Origin: Imbricaverruca yamaguchii | Taxonomy: Eukaryota > Arthropoda > Thecostraca > Neoverrucidae | Direction of reading: 5' to 3' | NCBI GenBank assembly: GCA_034440575.1 | Contig: JAOTOL010001563.1 | Span: forward strand, 1,262,001-1,326,000 | Length of the DNA stretch: 64,000 nucleotides | Shown here: positions 51,201 to 62,407 of the stretch, piece by piece | Layout of the letters: each line of letters opens with the position of its first letter | How positions within the stretch are numbered: position 1 is the stretch's first letter | Position numbers and translations under genes: made by a program | Notes under the pieces: model-generated | What the model was told of the DNA's origin: nothing | Seen by the model: the letters and a program-made list of their open reading frames with translations, nothing else | Database searches by the model: none

Positions 51201-53370
51201 TCCAAGAATTTGAAAATCACCTCGACTACAAATTTACCATAGGGACCTGATCATAAATGAAATCGTCAGTGCATCTATTTCTATTACTTGTTTATGTATG
51301 TTTATTCTCCTTCAGTAATTTTAGCATCTTTGTTCCATATGCTAGTTTAACACATGGAGCTAGCCATGGTTTTCACATGGATTGTGTTTGCATGCTGCAT
51401 TTCTTACAGTCAATCCCCCTAAACTCAAATGTATGAAAAATGGGTAAAGAACCGGGTGAGAGGTTGAGCTTTTGTTGTAAGCTAGAATTACATCAAACGT
51501 CTTTTTTGGTAATTACAAAATAACTATTAAAATGCAAACGTACCGGCCCTATCCACAACAACGACGACCAGGATGTTATTTTATTCATAATTGTAACTTC
51601 AACGAAGTTTGCCGCATGCTCAGAGATACCATACAAGGAAACAATCGGACGTGACAAAAAAAAAAACACCTTTGCCGTGAATCCTACAATATCCTTCAAA
51701 TAATTTTGGACTGTCAGGGGCGGACACAGAAGCACCGATTTGGAAAACTTAACTGATTTGAATAGCTTGCATTCCAAGAAATATTAAATCTCATACAAAG
51801 TTCATAGATTTGAAAAAAAGAGAAATTTTGATAAAATTATCACATGAAATATTTCCCCCCTATATCCACCCATGATGCAGGGTGGATACAGGGAGCCGAA
51901 CTGAGCCGAGCCTGCAAGTTCGGCTCAGGTTGTGCCAAGCAGGTGCATTTCCAGGAATTGTCATGGGGAATTTTGTCTTTTGAGCGGCACCTCTAACATA
52001 CAATTTGAGGATTCTTGAACACACTGAAGGTGCGCGATATTCTTGCAAGAAGCACCTCTGTCTGGAAATTTCGAAGGGTGCGTACTGAGCACACTGGAAG
52101 TGTGCTTTTTCCTAGTTAAGTCACCTTTGGCTGAACAAGGGCGAAGGGAGGGGGGGGGAGGGGCGCTCAGATCTTCACAGAGGAGTGCCTTTCCTATGCG
52201 TAGGGGGCCAATTCCCCCAGTACCCCGTTGTATATGTCACTAACGCCAGGGAAGAATATGCTAGGCTGGGGTGGGCAAGGTTGACAGCTAAGCTAGGTTA
52301 GGGTGCGCAAACTGTTGAAACTGTCCGGTTGTTTTGCTGAAAACTGAAGTGGTAATGTTGAATGGTGGTAATTAAAGGCCTACGATCTATTGGCCTGGCA
52401 CATCGAAAATGAATGGAACTAAACCTGTCAACTCTTAGATAACCTGGCGTACTTCCCATTATATTTTAAAGATTTAATCTGCTTGTACTGGTAAAGCTAT
52501 GGTACCTAAAATGGGGAATAATTTTTCAAGGAGAGTATTTTACCTATTTCGCAGCACGTCAACTACTTGGGGAATGGTAAAGTACATGTATTTTACTGTA
52601 TAAGATATGCAGGACATGCAGGATGAAGAGACATTTGTCAGCAATTCTTCTGAGAATAGCTAGACGAAAAATAGTACAAAGCAGGAAAACATTATGATTG
52701 TATATTTATTATACCATAAATTGCAAAATATCTAGAATTTCTCAACGTGGGGCAGAATCAACGCACTTGTGTCTATTAAGGAAGTATTCCGGTCGATGTT
52801 GATGTGGTCGTCGAGGGCGCGGGTTTGTTTGCTGAAGTTTTGTCGCGTTTTATTTCATTTCCAAAGTGATTATGCCAGTGATGTTCTTACAAATGTGTTC
52901 ACCACTCCACCATTCCTCCATTCTATCCTAACTTATAGTCATCGTTTTGAGCAGGTTGAGTCATTCCGATCTGAATAGTTTTGTTTCATGTCATTGGCCT
53001 AGGTAGGTAGGTGCCTACCTGCGTACATAACTAACTACCTACCTACCTACCTACCTACCTACGTAGGTTTTTCCTCTCATTTTCCCCGAGTATAAGTGAT
53101 CCCATCATCTTGGTTACATTCATAAATATGGTTTTCTGAAGAAGGAAGGATTAAACATTTTCAGACAAATAGGTACCTCACTTTATTCCTGGTAGTGTTA
53201 CTGGTTTGTTTTCAATCACACTCATATATGCATGGTAGTACACTTCAAAGCCCAGATTCCTAACTGTTATCAGCTAGTGACAGCCTCTCTTGATATTAAA
53301 ATTAAAAAAAAATTAATCTGAGTTGTTGCTGGGGTGGCTTGAGGAACCATGGTCCTATTGCTAAGCAGAG
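48300..53370. other. AT-rich stretch upstream of CDKAL1, no gene seen
   Basis: It should contain the CDKAL1 promoter and any 5' UTR exon, neither identified. Visible pieces are the ultrashort element at 49742, AGGTTAGGTT-type strings near 50740 and 50840, and a (CCTA)n run at 53028-53062. Confidence 0.5.
49742..49796 (+). mobile_element. Ultrashort hairpin element (55 bp), 11-bp TSD
   Basis: The flanks TGCAAATATGT (49731-49741) and TGCAAATGTGT (49797-49807) differ at one base. The interior is diverged (TTTAGGTGCACATCAACTGC) but clearly of this family. Confidence 0.8.
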
Positions 53371-53384
53371 CTTGTTGTGTGAAA

Positions 53385-53640
53385 CCCGGCCCCCACCACC
53401 TGATCCATGAACTCCAGTTCAATGGCAGAATTTAGACAGAAAGTTTAATGTGCGGCCAATGCACCAACACAGTCGCCTGGTAGCTTGTCCCCAGCCTTAT
53501 TGGGCCAGCTGCCAACTGATACTCCTGGCGGGGCTAAATGCAAGTGGATGAAGCAACTCAAACCCTGTGTTGCCAGTACAGGGGAGACCAGTGCAGGCCA
53601 GCACTCTAACTGACTGAGCTACCAGGGCAGTGTATGCTAG
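53385..53640 (-). mobile_element. tRNA-derived SINE
   Basis: The minus-strand head reads GCCCTGGTAGCTCAGTCAGT then TAGAGTGCTGGCCTG, an A box typical of tRNA-Ala/Ile-type SINEs, with a weak B box GGGTTTGAGTTGC about 45 bases on and a ~150-bp body. Confidence 0.75.
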
Positions 53641-54272
53641 CCTTTGTTGTGCCACCCACTTATGATTGTGCTCCTCAGTCAAATTGCATTTCCCATTGTT
53701 TAAACATTACTGGGGCATGGAGATAAGGGTTTGTTGTCATGTTTGCAGCTGAACATAATTGGTGAGTTCTTGGAATTTCCTTTTCTTATGCAATGTTTAT
53801 GGTTGGTATGATGGAACCACTCATTTGCTCTGCAAATATATTTACCCTTTCAGTTGGGATGCAAAATGCCCTCAAAAAGTGGCTTGGAGTTGGGTAATGT
53901 AGGATAATAGGTTATATTTGAAATAAAGAAAAATGTAGCATAACCTTGACTCATAACAATGACAAGTTTTGCACACATTTTACCTCCATGAACTATACAA
54001 AGGGGTTATGCTAGGATATGGTTAGAGTTTTGTTGTATATTAGAAGCATTCAATTGAAACTGGAATTGAAAAATTGATGTTTGTTTTCTTAAAAAAACAG
54101 ATTAGCTTACATTAAAAAAAAACATTTTTGATTTTTTAATGAAAGAGTTTAGAACTTCAATTCATTTTATTACAATTTGTTTTCAGGCAGGGGCATTAGG
54201 TTAGATTAGGATCAGTTATGTTGCATTTTTCTTAATTTTCAATGCTACTTATTACCAAACTCCAATCCATTT

Positions 54273-55040
54273 TTGGATGTTCCTTTGCCCCCACCTGAAA
54301 AGTATGCCATTGTAGAGGAAATGAGTGGTCACATCATGTTGAACACATTGGAAGCCAGGAAGAAGGCACTGAGAATGCTCGGGGCAATAAATAGGAATGT
54401 ATCATACAGAAGTGAGGAAGTGATCAGGAAGCTTTACTGTGCATATGTCAGGCCACATTTGGAATACTGCATCCAAGCTTGGTCTCCTAGCTATGAAAAA
54501 GATTGTTGGCTTTTGGAGAGAGTACAAAAGAGGGCTACAAAAATGGTTAATGGCATAAGCAACCTGGCATATGAGGAAAGATTGAAGAAATTGAATATGT
54601 TTTCACTTAGATATAGAAGGCTGAGAGGAGATCTCATCGAGGTCTCTAAATTTGTCAATGGTCTGGAGAGGGGATACCTTGGGGAAATGTTTGAATTTAA
54701 CAGAAATGATGCAATTAGAGGTCATAAATTCAAAATTAAAGTTAACCACAGCAGAACAAGGTTAAGGCAAACTTTCTTCACCAACAGGGTAGTGGAACTC
54801 TGGAACCAGCTGCCAGAAAACATCGTCAGTAGCAGCACATTGAACATCTTTAAAAACAGCATAGACAATCATTATAAGAATAGAGGGCTTGCTTTTCAGT
54901 ATTACAGGGAGGGCTGATTAACAGTTTTGGTGTGCAACTGGTTCAGTGTACAGAGTGCAACCAAGAAGGGCCCTTGTGGCTCATAGTTGCACTAATCTTT
55001 TATGTCTTTATGTCTTTTATGTCTTTATTTGTGAACATTG
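54273..55040 (+). mobile_element. 5'-truncated LINE: RT C-terminus and 3' tail
   Basis: An uninterrupted frame runs to a stop at 54917. It includes RKALRMLGAINRNVSYRSEE, CAYVRPHLEYCIQAWSPSYE, RVQKRATKMVNGI, FSLRYRRLRGDLIEVSKFVN and VVELWNQLPENIVSSSTLNI. These motifs mark the region after the RT domain of CR1/jockey-like ORF2. The 3' end carries TTTATGTC-type repeats (54999-55030), the short tail expected of such LINEs. The intact frame suggests fairly recent insertion; the catalytic RT core is missing. Confidence 0.9.
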
Positions 55041-55049
55041 CATTGGAAA

Positions 55050-57540
55050 AAGGAATTTCCCACCTAACATTTCATGCAAGATCACATATTCATTAAAAAT
55101 TGAAAATTGTCCATACTTTTCTTTTAAAATTGAAAATGAAAAAAGCCATCCTCACATAACCTAACCTAACCTGTTTTTGGAGACAAAAACATTTTGAAAC
55201 AGTCTACAAAAATCCAAGTTAAAACAAAATCCCAACATAGCCCTACAGCACCTAATCTCTCTGCTTGCTTCATGTTGGTTACATGTGTATAAAACTTGCC
55301 TTGTGGATACTGTAAAGTACAATTATGCCAATATTTGATTCATTGATGTTTAGATGGATTTATATCATGCAGTCATGCATGGGAGGCATCCTATATAATA
55401 GAAAGTGCTAAAATATATTGCACAAAATCTTCCAGCAATGAAGAAGTTCAATGTAAAAGTTAATTAATTGTGTTGGCAACCTTTGGGTGAAGAATGAGTG
55501 CAGTTATTTTTCTTTTTGATATTTTCTTGTATAGTTCATTCTGATAAAAAAAAGTTGAGGTTTTTTTTTTCACTTGAACATGTAACTGAAGAGGTATTAC
55601 CATAGAAAAACGAATCAGGATATGTTAATCCATATTCTATTGTAATTAGTAGATATTATGGTATGTTTTTGGTCATTTGGATTACTTGGTAAGTTGGGCA
55701 AGAACTCTGGTTGCATAACATACATACTCATATTTATCATTTCATCTATTTCATGTATTTAACCATAAATATCCATGAATATACAGTATTTGTATAGATG
55801 CAACATTTAAAATGTCTTTTGTTACCAGTCAAAATATGTTATACCTGGTCCTATTTCTGTGCCTGTTCTAATATTGCAAATGATGTTGCATTAAATATGT
55901 TGATGCCCTTGAGCTAATTATTTGGAAACAATGTTTTCTGGTGCCTGTTGGTGTCCTTTCAATGAATGGAAGGTAAACTTATGGAAGAAGCCCCAAGCAA
56001 ACAGCATGCCGACCTTGAGCCACTCGGCTGACATCAGCATACTGATATGGAATATGAACACATGTCTGGTTGAATTTGGCACACTGATAGCAGCCAGCTG
56101 ACGTCGGCCGTTGTCAGACATCCCACTCCCCAGCTGACAGCAGGCCCCTGGCATCCTGACAGCAGCCTGGCAGCGGTCCCACGTTGGCTGGGTGTCGGCT
56201 GTATGTCTGCTTGGCAGACATTCCACTCATCAGCTGACAGCGAGCCACTGGCGTCTAAATACCGGAACGACGTCGGTCCGCTGTCGGCATGTTCACTGGG
56301 CAATGACCAATGCATATTTCCTCCATGCCCTTGACATGCCTGTCATAGCCTTCCCTGGACGTGTCTGACATTCATCTACCTAGAACATGATGCATCTCAT
56401 AATAGTTTTGCATTTTTATCCTTTTTATTGTTGACACCATGAGCGTCAGTGGCCAGTAACAATAAGATCATGGGTGGGAGCTTTGCAGAATTTCTGTTGT
56501 TGCCAACAAGTGATTCAACCACATTGCTTTAATGTAACAACATGTAAAATATGCTAATAATACAACATAGTAGGGAGGTTATGTAGAGGGATATAGGAAT
56601 AGGAGGGATTAATAAAATAAAAATAGGAGGGAATTACGTACAGCGACACAAATGGCTCACATAAGTGCCTAATCTGGCACGAAATTTCACAAAACGTTCC
56701 GTGGGTGCCACCCACGAAATATGCAACGTCACACTCCACGGGATCCGCGGAATGAAGGAGACAAAGAACACACCCATCATATCGCCAGGGAAGGTCAATC
56801 GCGCCAAATGTCAGAACGTGGGTCCACCATTGCATGCGTCAGCCGGCATATCGCAACGGAAGGTCGACGTCGGCGAATGTCAAAAAAACTCTGTCATATG
56901 ACATCAGGAACTGATGCCCGAGGAACGTCAGTGCACAGAGATCGTCAATCACCGATAGTCTGTAATTTCGGTAAACCTCATTTTGCACCTGTAATTCTAT
57001 AGGACATTGACAGGGTATATCTACGCGGTGCTCTGTGCAAGCCATACACAACTCCGCGAGAGGGTACAATGTCCGCACGGATGTCCGTCGCGACCTGTGT
57101 GCGATTGAAGCTGTGATAATTGCATATGTCAACTAACGCATCGGGCATGGCAGGCCATCGAGCATGACACTCGTGCAGCACAGTAGGAGCTGGGAAACGA
57201 CATAGTCTGGCACTGCTGACATAGTCAGCATGAAAACAGCAAGCTCAGATGTGCCCCTCAATGATTGGATTCTTACACACTTTGTTGATGGGCTCAACTT
57301 GGCGAAGTGCCCATTTGTTATCACAGTTGGAATATACATCGCTCCGTGTTCCACGTCTGTTCCGAGATAGTACTGTCCACCACACAAATATCGCGTTCTT
57401 TGTGCTGGGGCAACAGTTACCTCACTGGTAGATTTAATAGGTTGTGCACGTGGAGGGTGCACAGCGACTTCAGTGTCACATTGTCGAGGGTGTGCGGCAG
57501 GCGGCGTAGAGGCAGCATCATGAACATGGTATGCTTCCCA
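55050..57540. other. AT-rich stretch with one GC-richer patch, no gene seen
   Basis: Direct repeats of about 100 bp with CCCAGCTGACAGCAGGCC or CATCAGCTGACAGCGAGCC lie near 56110 and 56213. No exon of EMC2 or another gene was recognised. Confidence 0.5.
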
Positions 57541-57547
57541 AGAGCTG

Positions 57548-57745
57548 ACCTGCTGGTTAAGGTGTTAAGCTTTGGATAACAGTCCCAGGTTAAAGCATTC
57601 GCACCACTCAGGACATTTCCCAGTCCCTCGGCCCACCGGCGAAGCAGTGTGGGCGGCGCCAATAGTCGTGATCGTGGATGAAGTGGGTGACAAATTAATA
57701 AAGAAGCCCAACACACAAATAAACAACAACAAACAACAACAAAAG
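57548..57745 (+). mobile_element. Degraded Leu/Ser-type tRNA SINE
   Basis: It retains GGTTAAGGTGTTAAGCTTTG, GGCCCACCGGCGAAGCAGTG and an AACAACAACAAAC tail in the same order as 39265-39446. Confidence 0.78.
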
Positions 57746-57749
57746 GGGT

Positions 57750-58860
57750 ATTATGGGGTGGGAGTTTCACCGAACATTTTTGAGGAAGGCAGAACAACGT
57801 TGATGCTTAGCGCGCCATCTTGCCGTACCAGGCACTGTCCGGTATGAAAGTGGCATTCTTGGGTAGATAACTCGTTAGACTATTAGTTTTTTTGTGTGCA
57901 TATCGCTGGCTCAGTCATGGATGACATACTGTGGAGTCCCCTCACCCATGAACCCTCCTCCATTTACATTCCACAGCGGTGAAATTCCACCATGGTGCTA
58001 GTCGTGGTACAACCATATGGCAATGCACATTTACCTCGTTTCAGGCGCATCCAGAGCGTAGCTGGCGTAACCGGAAGGATGAATCGTTCATGGCAAGGTA
58101 TGTCTTATGTCTGATGCCCACTACACGTCACTATGACCAGCATGGAGCCATTATCGTACCATTGAGCCATAATCGTACCATTGAGCCATCAGCGTACCAT
58201 TACGTCATCAGCGTACCATTACGTCATCAGCGTACCATTACGTCATCAGCATACAGTTTGCTATCATCGTACCATTGCGCCAGCATTGTACCTGCAGTTG
58301 GCGGTGTCCATTTCTTTGCTGCTAGCACAAACTTGCTCACTACAAAATATTCGGAAGAGATGACGTTATTATCTATATTCCGTTTGCTATTAAATGTGAT
58401 GATCGGGACACATTGCCAGCAGTAGTGCAGCCAGTAGTGTCAATTGGTCAGTTGATCGGCCTCTATTCTTTTCTGTTTATATTGTATTCATTTTTCATAT
58501 CTGTAAGTCAGCTTTATGGTTGCAGACGGAAAATCCATCAGATGGAACAAAGTCAGTCCTGTAATCAGCCGTAAGTTAAGTCCTAGGTATTCCTTTGTTT
58601 AGTTTGAGCTAAAATGCTGTACTTCAAGCCGCAATACGATAATGCTATTCAGTCGCATAAAACTATGCAAAATAGAGCTGGTGCTTTTTTTGCGCGCTAC
58701 TGTGAAAAGGCTCCTCTGGGAAGCTCTGTAAATACAGGACAATTCTTGGTTGCGTGCGGGACGGGTAAACGCTCAGCGGGCCGGCAAGGTGGTAGCTCGC
58801 GTAAGCGGGTTATCCAACTGCCTTTGTTCTCCGGAGCTCGTATCCGGTGACGCTGAACGA
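57750..58860. other. Upstream of the EMC2 array; short ~20-bp repeat
   Basis: Units such as CAGCGTACCATTACGTCAT occur at 58146-58275. The first EMC2 exon may lie here or further upstream, but no MAKVSELYD-like start was found. Confidence 0.5.
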
Positions 58861-58869
58861 CTCCGGCCG

Positions 58870-60190
58870 TACCTCGACACGAATCCGGCCGGTGGACTGT
58901 GACTGCGGTGTGATCTGCAGTTGTGTCGGGGGCAGTACCGGTGTTGGCGCGAGGACAACTCGCGCCACAGCGGCCACACCAACCACGCCCCGACACGAGT
59001 CTTGCTGGCTGACTGTGACTGCGGTGTGGTCCGCAGATGTGTCGGAGCAGTACCGGTGTTGGCGCGAGGACAACTCGCGCTACAGCGGCCATATACCCCG
59101 ACACGAGTATGGCTGGTGGACTGTGACGGCGGAGTGGTGTGGTGTGGTCCGCAGATGTGTCGGAGCAGTACCGGTGTTGGCGCGAGGACAACTCGCGCCA
59201 CAGCGGCCATATACCTCGACACGAGTATGGCTGGTGGACTGTGACGGCGGAGTGGTGTGGTGTGGTCCGCAGATGTGTCGGAGCAGTACCGGTGTTGGCG
59301 CGAGGACAACTCGCGCCACAGCGGCCATATACCTCGACACGAGTATGGCTGGTGGACTGTGACGGCGGAGTGGTGTGGTGTGGTCCGCAGATGTGTCGGA
59401 GCAGTACCGGTGTTGGCGCGAGGACAACTCGCGCCACAGCGGCCATATACCTCGACACGAGTATGGCTGGTGGACTGTGACGGCGGAGTGGTGTGGTGTG
59501 GTCCGCAGATGTGTCGGAGCAGTACCGGTGTTGGCGCGAGGACAACTCGCGCCACAGCGGCCATATACCTCGACACGAGTATGGCTGGTGGACTGTGACG
59601 GCGGAGTGGTGTGGTGTGGTCCGCAGATGTGTCGGAGCAGTACCGGTGTTGGCGCGAGGACAACTCGCGCCACAGCGGCCATATACCCCGACACGAGTAT
59701 GGCTGGTGGACTGTGACGGCGGAGTGGTGTGGTGTGGTCCGCAGATGTGTCGGAGCAGTACCGGTGTTGGCGCGAGGACAACTCGCGCCACAGCGGCCAT
59801 ATACCCCGACACGAGTATGGCTGGTGGACTGTGACGGCGGAGTGGTGTGGTGTGGTCTGCAGTTGTGTGTCGGAGCAGTACCGGTGTTGGCGCGAGGACA
59901 ACTCGCGCCACAGCGGCCATATACCCCGGCACGAGTATGGCTGGTGGACTGTGACTGCGGAGTGGTGTGGTGTGGTCTGCAGTTGTGTGTCGGAGCAGTA
60001 CCGGTGTTGGCGCGAGGACAACTCGCGCCACAGCGGCCATATACCCCGACACGAGTATGGCTGGTGGACTGTGACTGCGGTGTGGTGTGGTGTGGTCCGC
60101 AAAGGCGCCGACGCGAGGACAACTCGCGCCATAGCGGCGACACGAACCAAGCCCCGGCAGGAGTCTGGCCTGTTGACTGTGACTGCGGTG
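58870..60190. repeat. 118-bp array of EMC2 intron-exon junction copies, 10 full units plus one partial
   Basis: Each unit contains about 60 bases of intron end (CTGTGACGGCGGAG ... GGTCCGCAG), then ATGTGTCGGAGCAGTACCG and TGTTGGCGCGAGGACAACTC plus GCGCCACAGCG, i.e. the first ~54 bases of the EMC2 exon at 60201. Similarity stops at the same place in each unit. Full units are centred near 58949, 59063, then every 118-122 bp to 60015; a truncated one lies at 60090-60140. Confidence 0.97.
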
Positions 60191-60200
60191 TGGTCCGCAG

Positions 60201-60314
60201 ATGTGTCGGAGCAGTACCGCTGTTGGCGCGAGGACAACTCGCGCCACAGCGACGATATCGTCCAGCTCTGGGAGGAGACGCTCGGTGCCAAAGTCGACAA
60301 ACTCGGCGATGAAA
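60201..60314 (+). CDS. EMC2: EMC2 exon A
   Basis: The acceptor is ggtccgcag|AT, needing one base from an unseen upstream exon (giving D-V-S-E-Q-Y); the donor is GATGAAA|gtaaat. It encodes WREDNSRHSDDIVQLWEETL and GAKVDKLGDE. The coding string TGGCGCGAG-gacaa-CTCGCGCCA is a perfect 9-bp hairpin. It is the only unit of the array with a continued exon and a donor. Confidence 0.94.
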
Positions 60315-62407
60315 GTAAATGCTGCGCCGTGTCTCGTCATGGACGATAACGATGAAATTGATGTGGTTGACCCTGAAACCGGGAGGTGATTTGCATTGAT
60401 GTTAAGGTTATTTTCATCCAATTTTTATTTATTGAATCTGGTGTTGATGTATCTTGTACGTTTTGAAGCAAATCAGCGGTTTCTTGAAGTTTGTCAATGT
60501 GTTCTCCAAAGTCAGACTTTCTTCCCCATAGTTAATTATTCAGATTGTCCCTCTCCCCTTCTCAGAGTGGATGGCTCTAATCCGATCCCTCCTCCCGACC
60601 CTCAAAGTAAATGGCTGTGATTCGGTCTCTCCTCCCGTTCCCAAAGGTGGATGATTTTGATTGTCTTTGGAGTCGATCGTTCTGCCTCTGGCCCTCCTCT
60701 TGTTCCCAAAAGGAGACAGTTCTGACTATATCTCCTGAGTCAATAGCTCTGACTCTGCCCCTCCTCCCGTCCCCGAAGTGGATGCTTCTTGCTTTGTCAA
60801 TCCTTCCATCCCTGAAAGTGGATGTTTCTGATTTGGTCCCTCCTCCCATCCCCGAAATGGGGGCGAGTATTCTAGGGGTAAATTGCCCATCTCACAATTG
60901 AGATATTGTGAGTTAGAGTCTCGCTTGTCGCTACTCTTTACCTGCGGTCAATCGGCGTAAGAGATTGGTGACGCTGCATGACTGAACGGTCGAAGTGTCG
61001 TAAAAATCAACAACCACCACCACCACCACCACCACCACCACTATCCCCAAAGGTGGATGCTTCTGATTTGGTACCTTCTCCCACCCCCCAAAAATGGATG
61101 GTTTGATATCGTCTCCGGAGTGAACGGTCCTGCCTCTGCCCCTTCTCTCGTCCCTAATAGTGGATGGTTCTGAGTAAATCTCCGGAGGTAATAGTTCTGA
61201 CTATATCCCTCCTCTTGTCCCCACAAGTGGATGTTTCTGACTTGGTACCTCCTCCCGTCCCCAAAAGTGGGTGGTTCTGACATGGTACTTCCTCCTGTCC
61301 CCAAAAGTGGATGTTTCTGACTTGGTACCTCCTCCCGTACCCAAAGGTGGGTGATCCTGACTTGGTACCTCCTCCCGTCCCCAAAAGTGGGTGGTTCTGA
61401 CTTGGTACCTCCTCCTGTCCCCACAAGTGGGTGGTTCTGACTTGGTACCTCCCCCGTACCCAAAGGCGGGTGATACTGACTCCGTCTCCGGAGCCGGCGG
61501 TTCTTACTCTGCGTCTCCCGTCGTCCTCAGAGTGGATGGTTCTGGAGCAGGTGACGGTGGCGGCGCTGGATCTCCACAAGATGACTGTGGCGGAGGACTG
61601 CCTGATGATGCTCGCCAAACGCTTCCCGGGCAGTCAGCGGGTGCGCAAGCTGAAGGCGCTGCGGCTGGAGGCGCTCGAGCGGTAGGCACCCCCTGGTCTG
61701 GTGACCAAGCTCACCCGAGTCCAGAATTAACCCGAGTACCGGGCTCACAGTCTGCTGTCTCAGTGTGCTCAGACCTGCCACGAGGATGGTATCTGTGATC
61801 TTGAAAGAGCTTACACCGCATCACGGTTAATATGACAGTCGTGCAACATTTGTGACTGCACATTGGCCACTGAAACGACGACATCACCCACTGGACTAGC
61901 ATTTGCTGCCGCCAACATCTCCAATGGTAATGCTTCCCCGGGTAGAGACTGGAATCTCTGGAGACACCTTCGCGTTTGTTTCTCTGGCACATCAATCACA
62001 GGTCGACGCTTTAATCGCTTTTGCACATTGGCAGATGTTACGGCATCAATTCTGGTGTAATAAATAAACCAAAGCCGTCAATGTATACGAATAGCTGACA
62101 GCTGGGAGAGGAATAGCCTGCCTGTGGTAGAGCGTTGAGTGCAGTCAGCAGCCGGCAGTTGCAGGTCGGGCGCGGGCAGCAGGGATGCCGTCGTGGCGAC
62201 GACAGCAGTGTTTTCAGTTTTGATCTCGGTGCGCTTCGGCTGACGGCTCCGTCCGCCGACCAGGTTCGACGAAGCCAACGACATCTACGACGCGATTCTG
62301 CGCAAGGACGAGACCAACACGGTGGTGCGCAAGCGGAAGATCGCGCTGCTCAGATCGTTGGGAAAGACGGCCGAGGCCACCGCCGAGCTGGTGGACTACC
62401 TGAAAAA
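60201..62407 (+). CDS. EMC2: EMC2, ER membrane protein complex subunit 2 (3 internal exons)
   Basis: EMC2 is the cytosolic TPR subunit that bridges the ER membrane protein complex, an insertase for tail-anchored and multipass proteins. Three plus-strand exons give about 136 codons, corresponding to human residues about 17 to 150 of 297. The order is YRCWREDNSRHSDDIVQLWE (human [20 protein letters not shown]), MVLEQVTVAALDLHKMTVAE and RFPGSQRVRKLKALRLEALE (human FPGSHRVKRLTGMRFEAME), then FDEANDIYDAILRKDETNTV and VRKRKIALLRSLGKTAEATA. Phases join exactly (1, 2) and all sites are GT-AG. The first exon and the remaining TPRs are outside the window or not found. Confidence 0.95.
60540..61530. repeat. 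~40-bp degenerate array copying the EMC2 exon B acceptor
   Basis: The true junction is GTCCTCAG|AGTGGATGGTTCTGG. Units read CCCCAAAAGTGGGTGGTTCT then GACTTGGTACCTCCTCCCGT; a unit near 60565 keeps CTCAGAGTGGATGG exactly. It is interrupted by a SINE at 60875-61041. Confidence 0.9.
60875..61041 (+). mobile_element. tRNA-like SINE with (ACC)n tail
   Basis: TAAATTGCCCATCTCACAAT and GTGAGTTAGAGTCTCGC resemble A and B boxes, followed by GCGGTCAATCGGCGTAAGAG (shared with 39580-39625) and a (CCA)n tail. It inserted inside the EMC2 repeat array. Confidence 0.7.
61531..61681 (+). CDS. EMC2: EMC2 exon B
   Basis: It encodes WMVLEQVTVAALDLHKMTVA, EDCLMMLAKRFPGSQRVRKL and KALRLEALER (last codon split). 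The acceptor is cctcag|AG and the donor GAGCG|gtaggc. Confidence 0.96.
62264..62407 (+). CDS. EMC2: EMC2 exon C
   Basis: It encodes FDEANDIYDAILRKDETNTV, VRKRKIALLRSLGKTAEATA and ELVDYLKK; human has [20 protein letters not shown] and ARKRKIAIRKAQGKNVEAI. The acceptor is cgaccag|G and the donor AAAAA|gtacgc. Confidence 0.96.

Noticed and set aside
57417..57600. Possible minus-strand exon (LPHTLDNVTLKSLCTLHVHN)
   Set aside because: No family recognised, no supporting splice partners, and it runs into a degraded SINE.
58697..60421. 574-codon open frame on the minus strand
   Set aside because: It is the antisense of the 118-bp EMC2 junction array, which does not hold frame as a real protein would and has no known domain.
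61800..62060. Frames on both strands in the EMC2 intron
   Set aside because: They resemble no family I can name, and EMC2 phase joins exon B to exon C directly without them.
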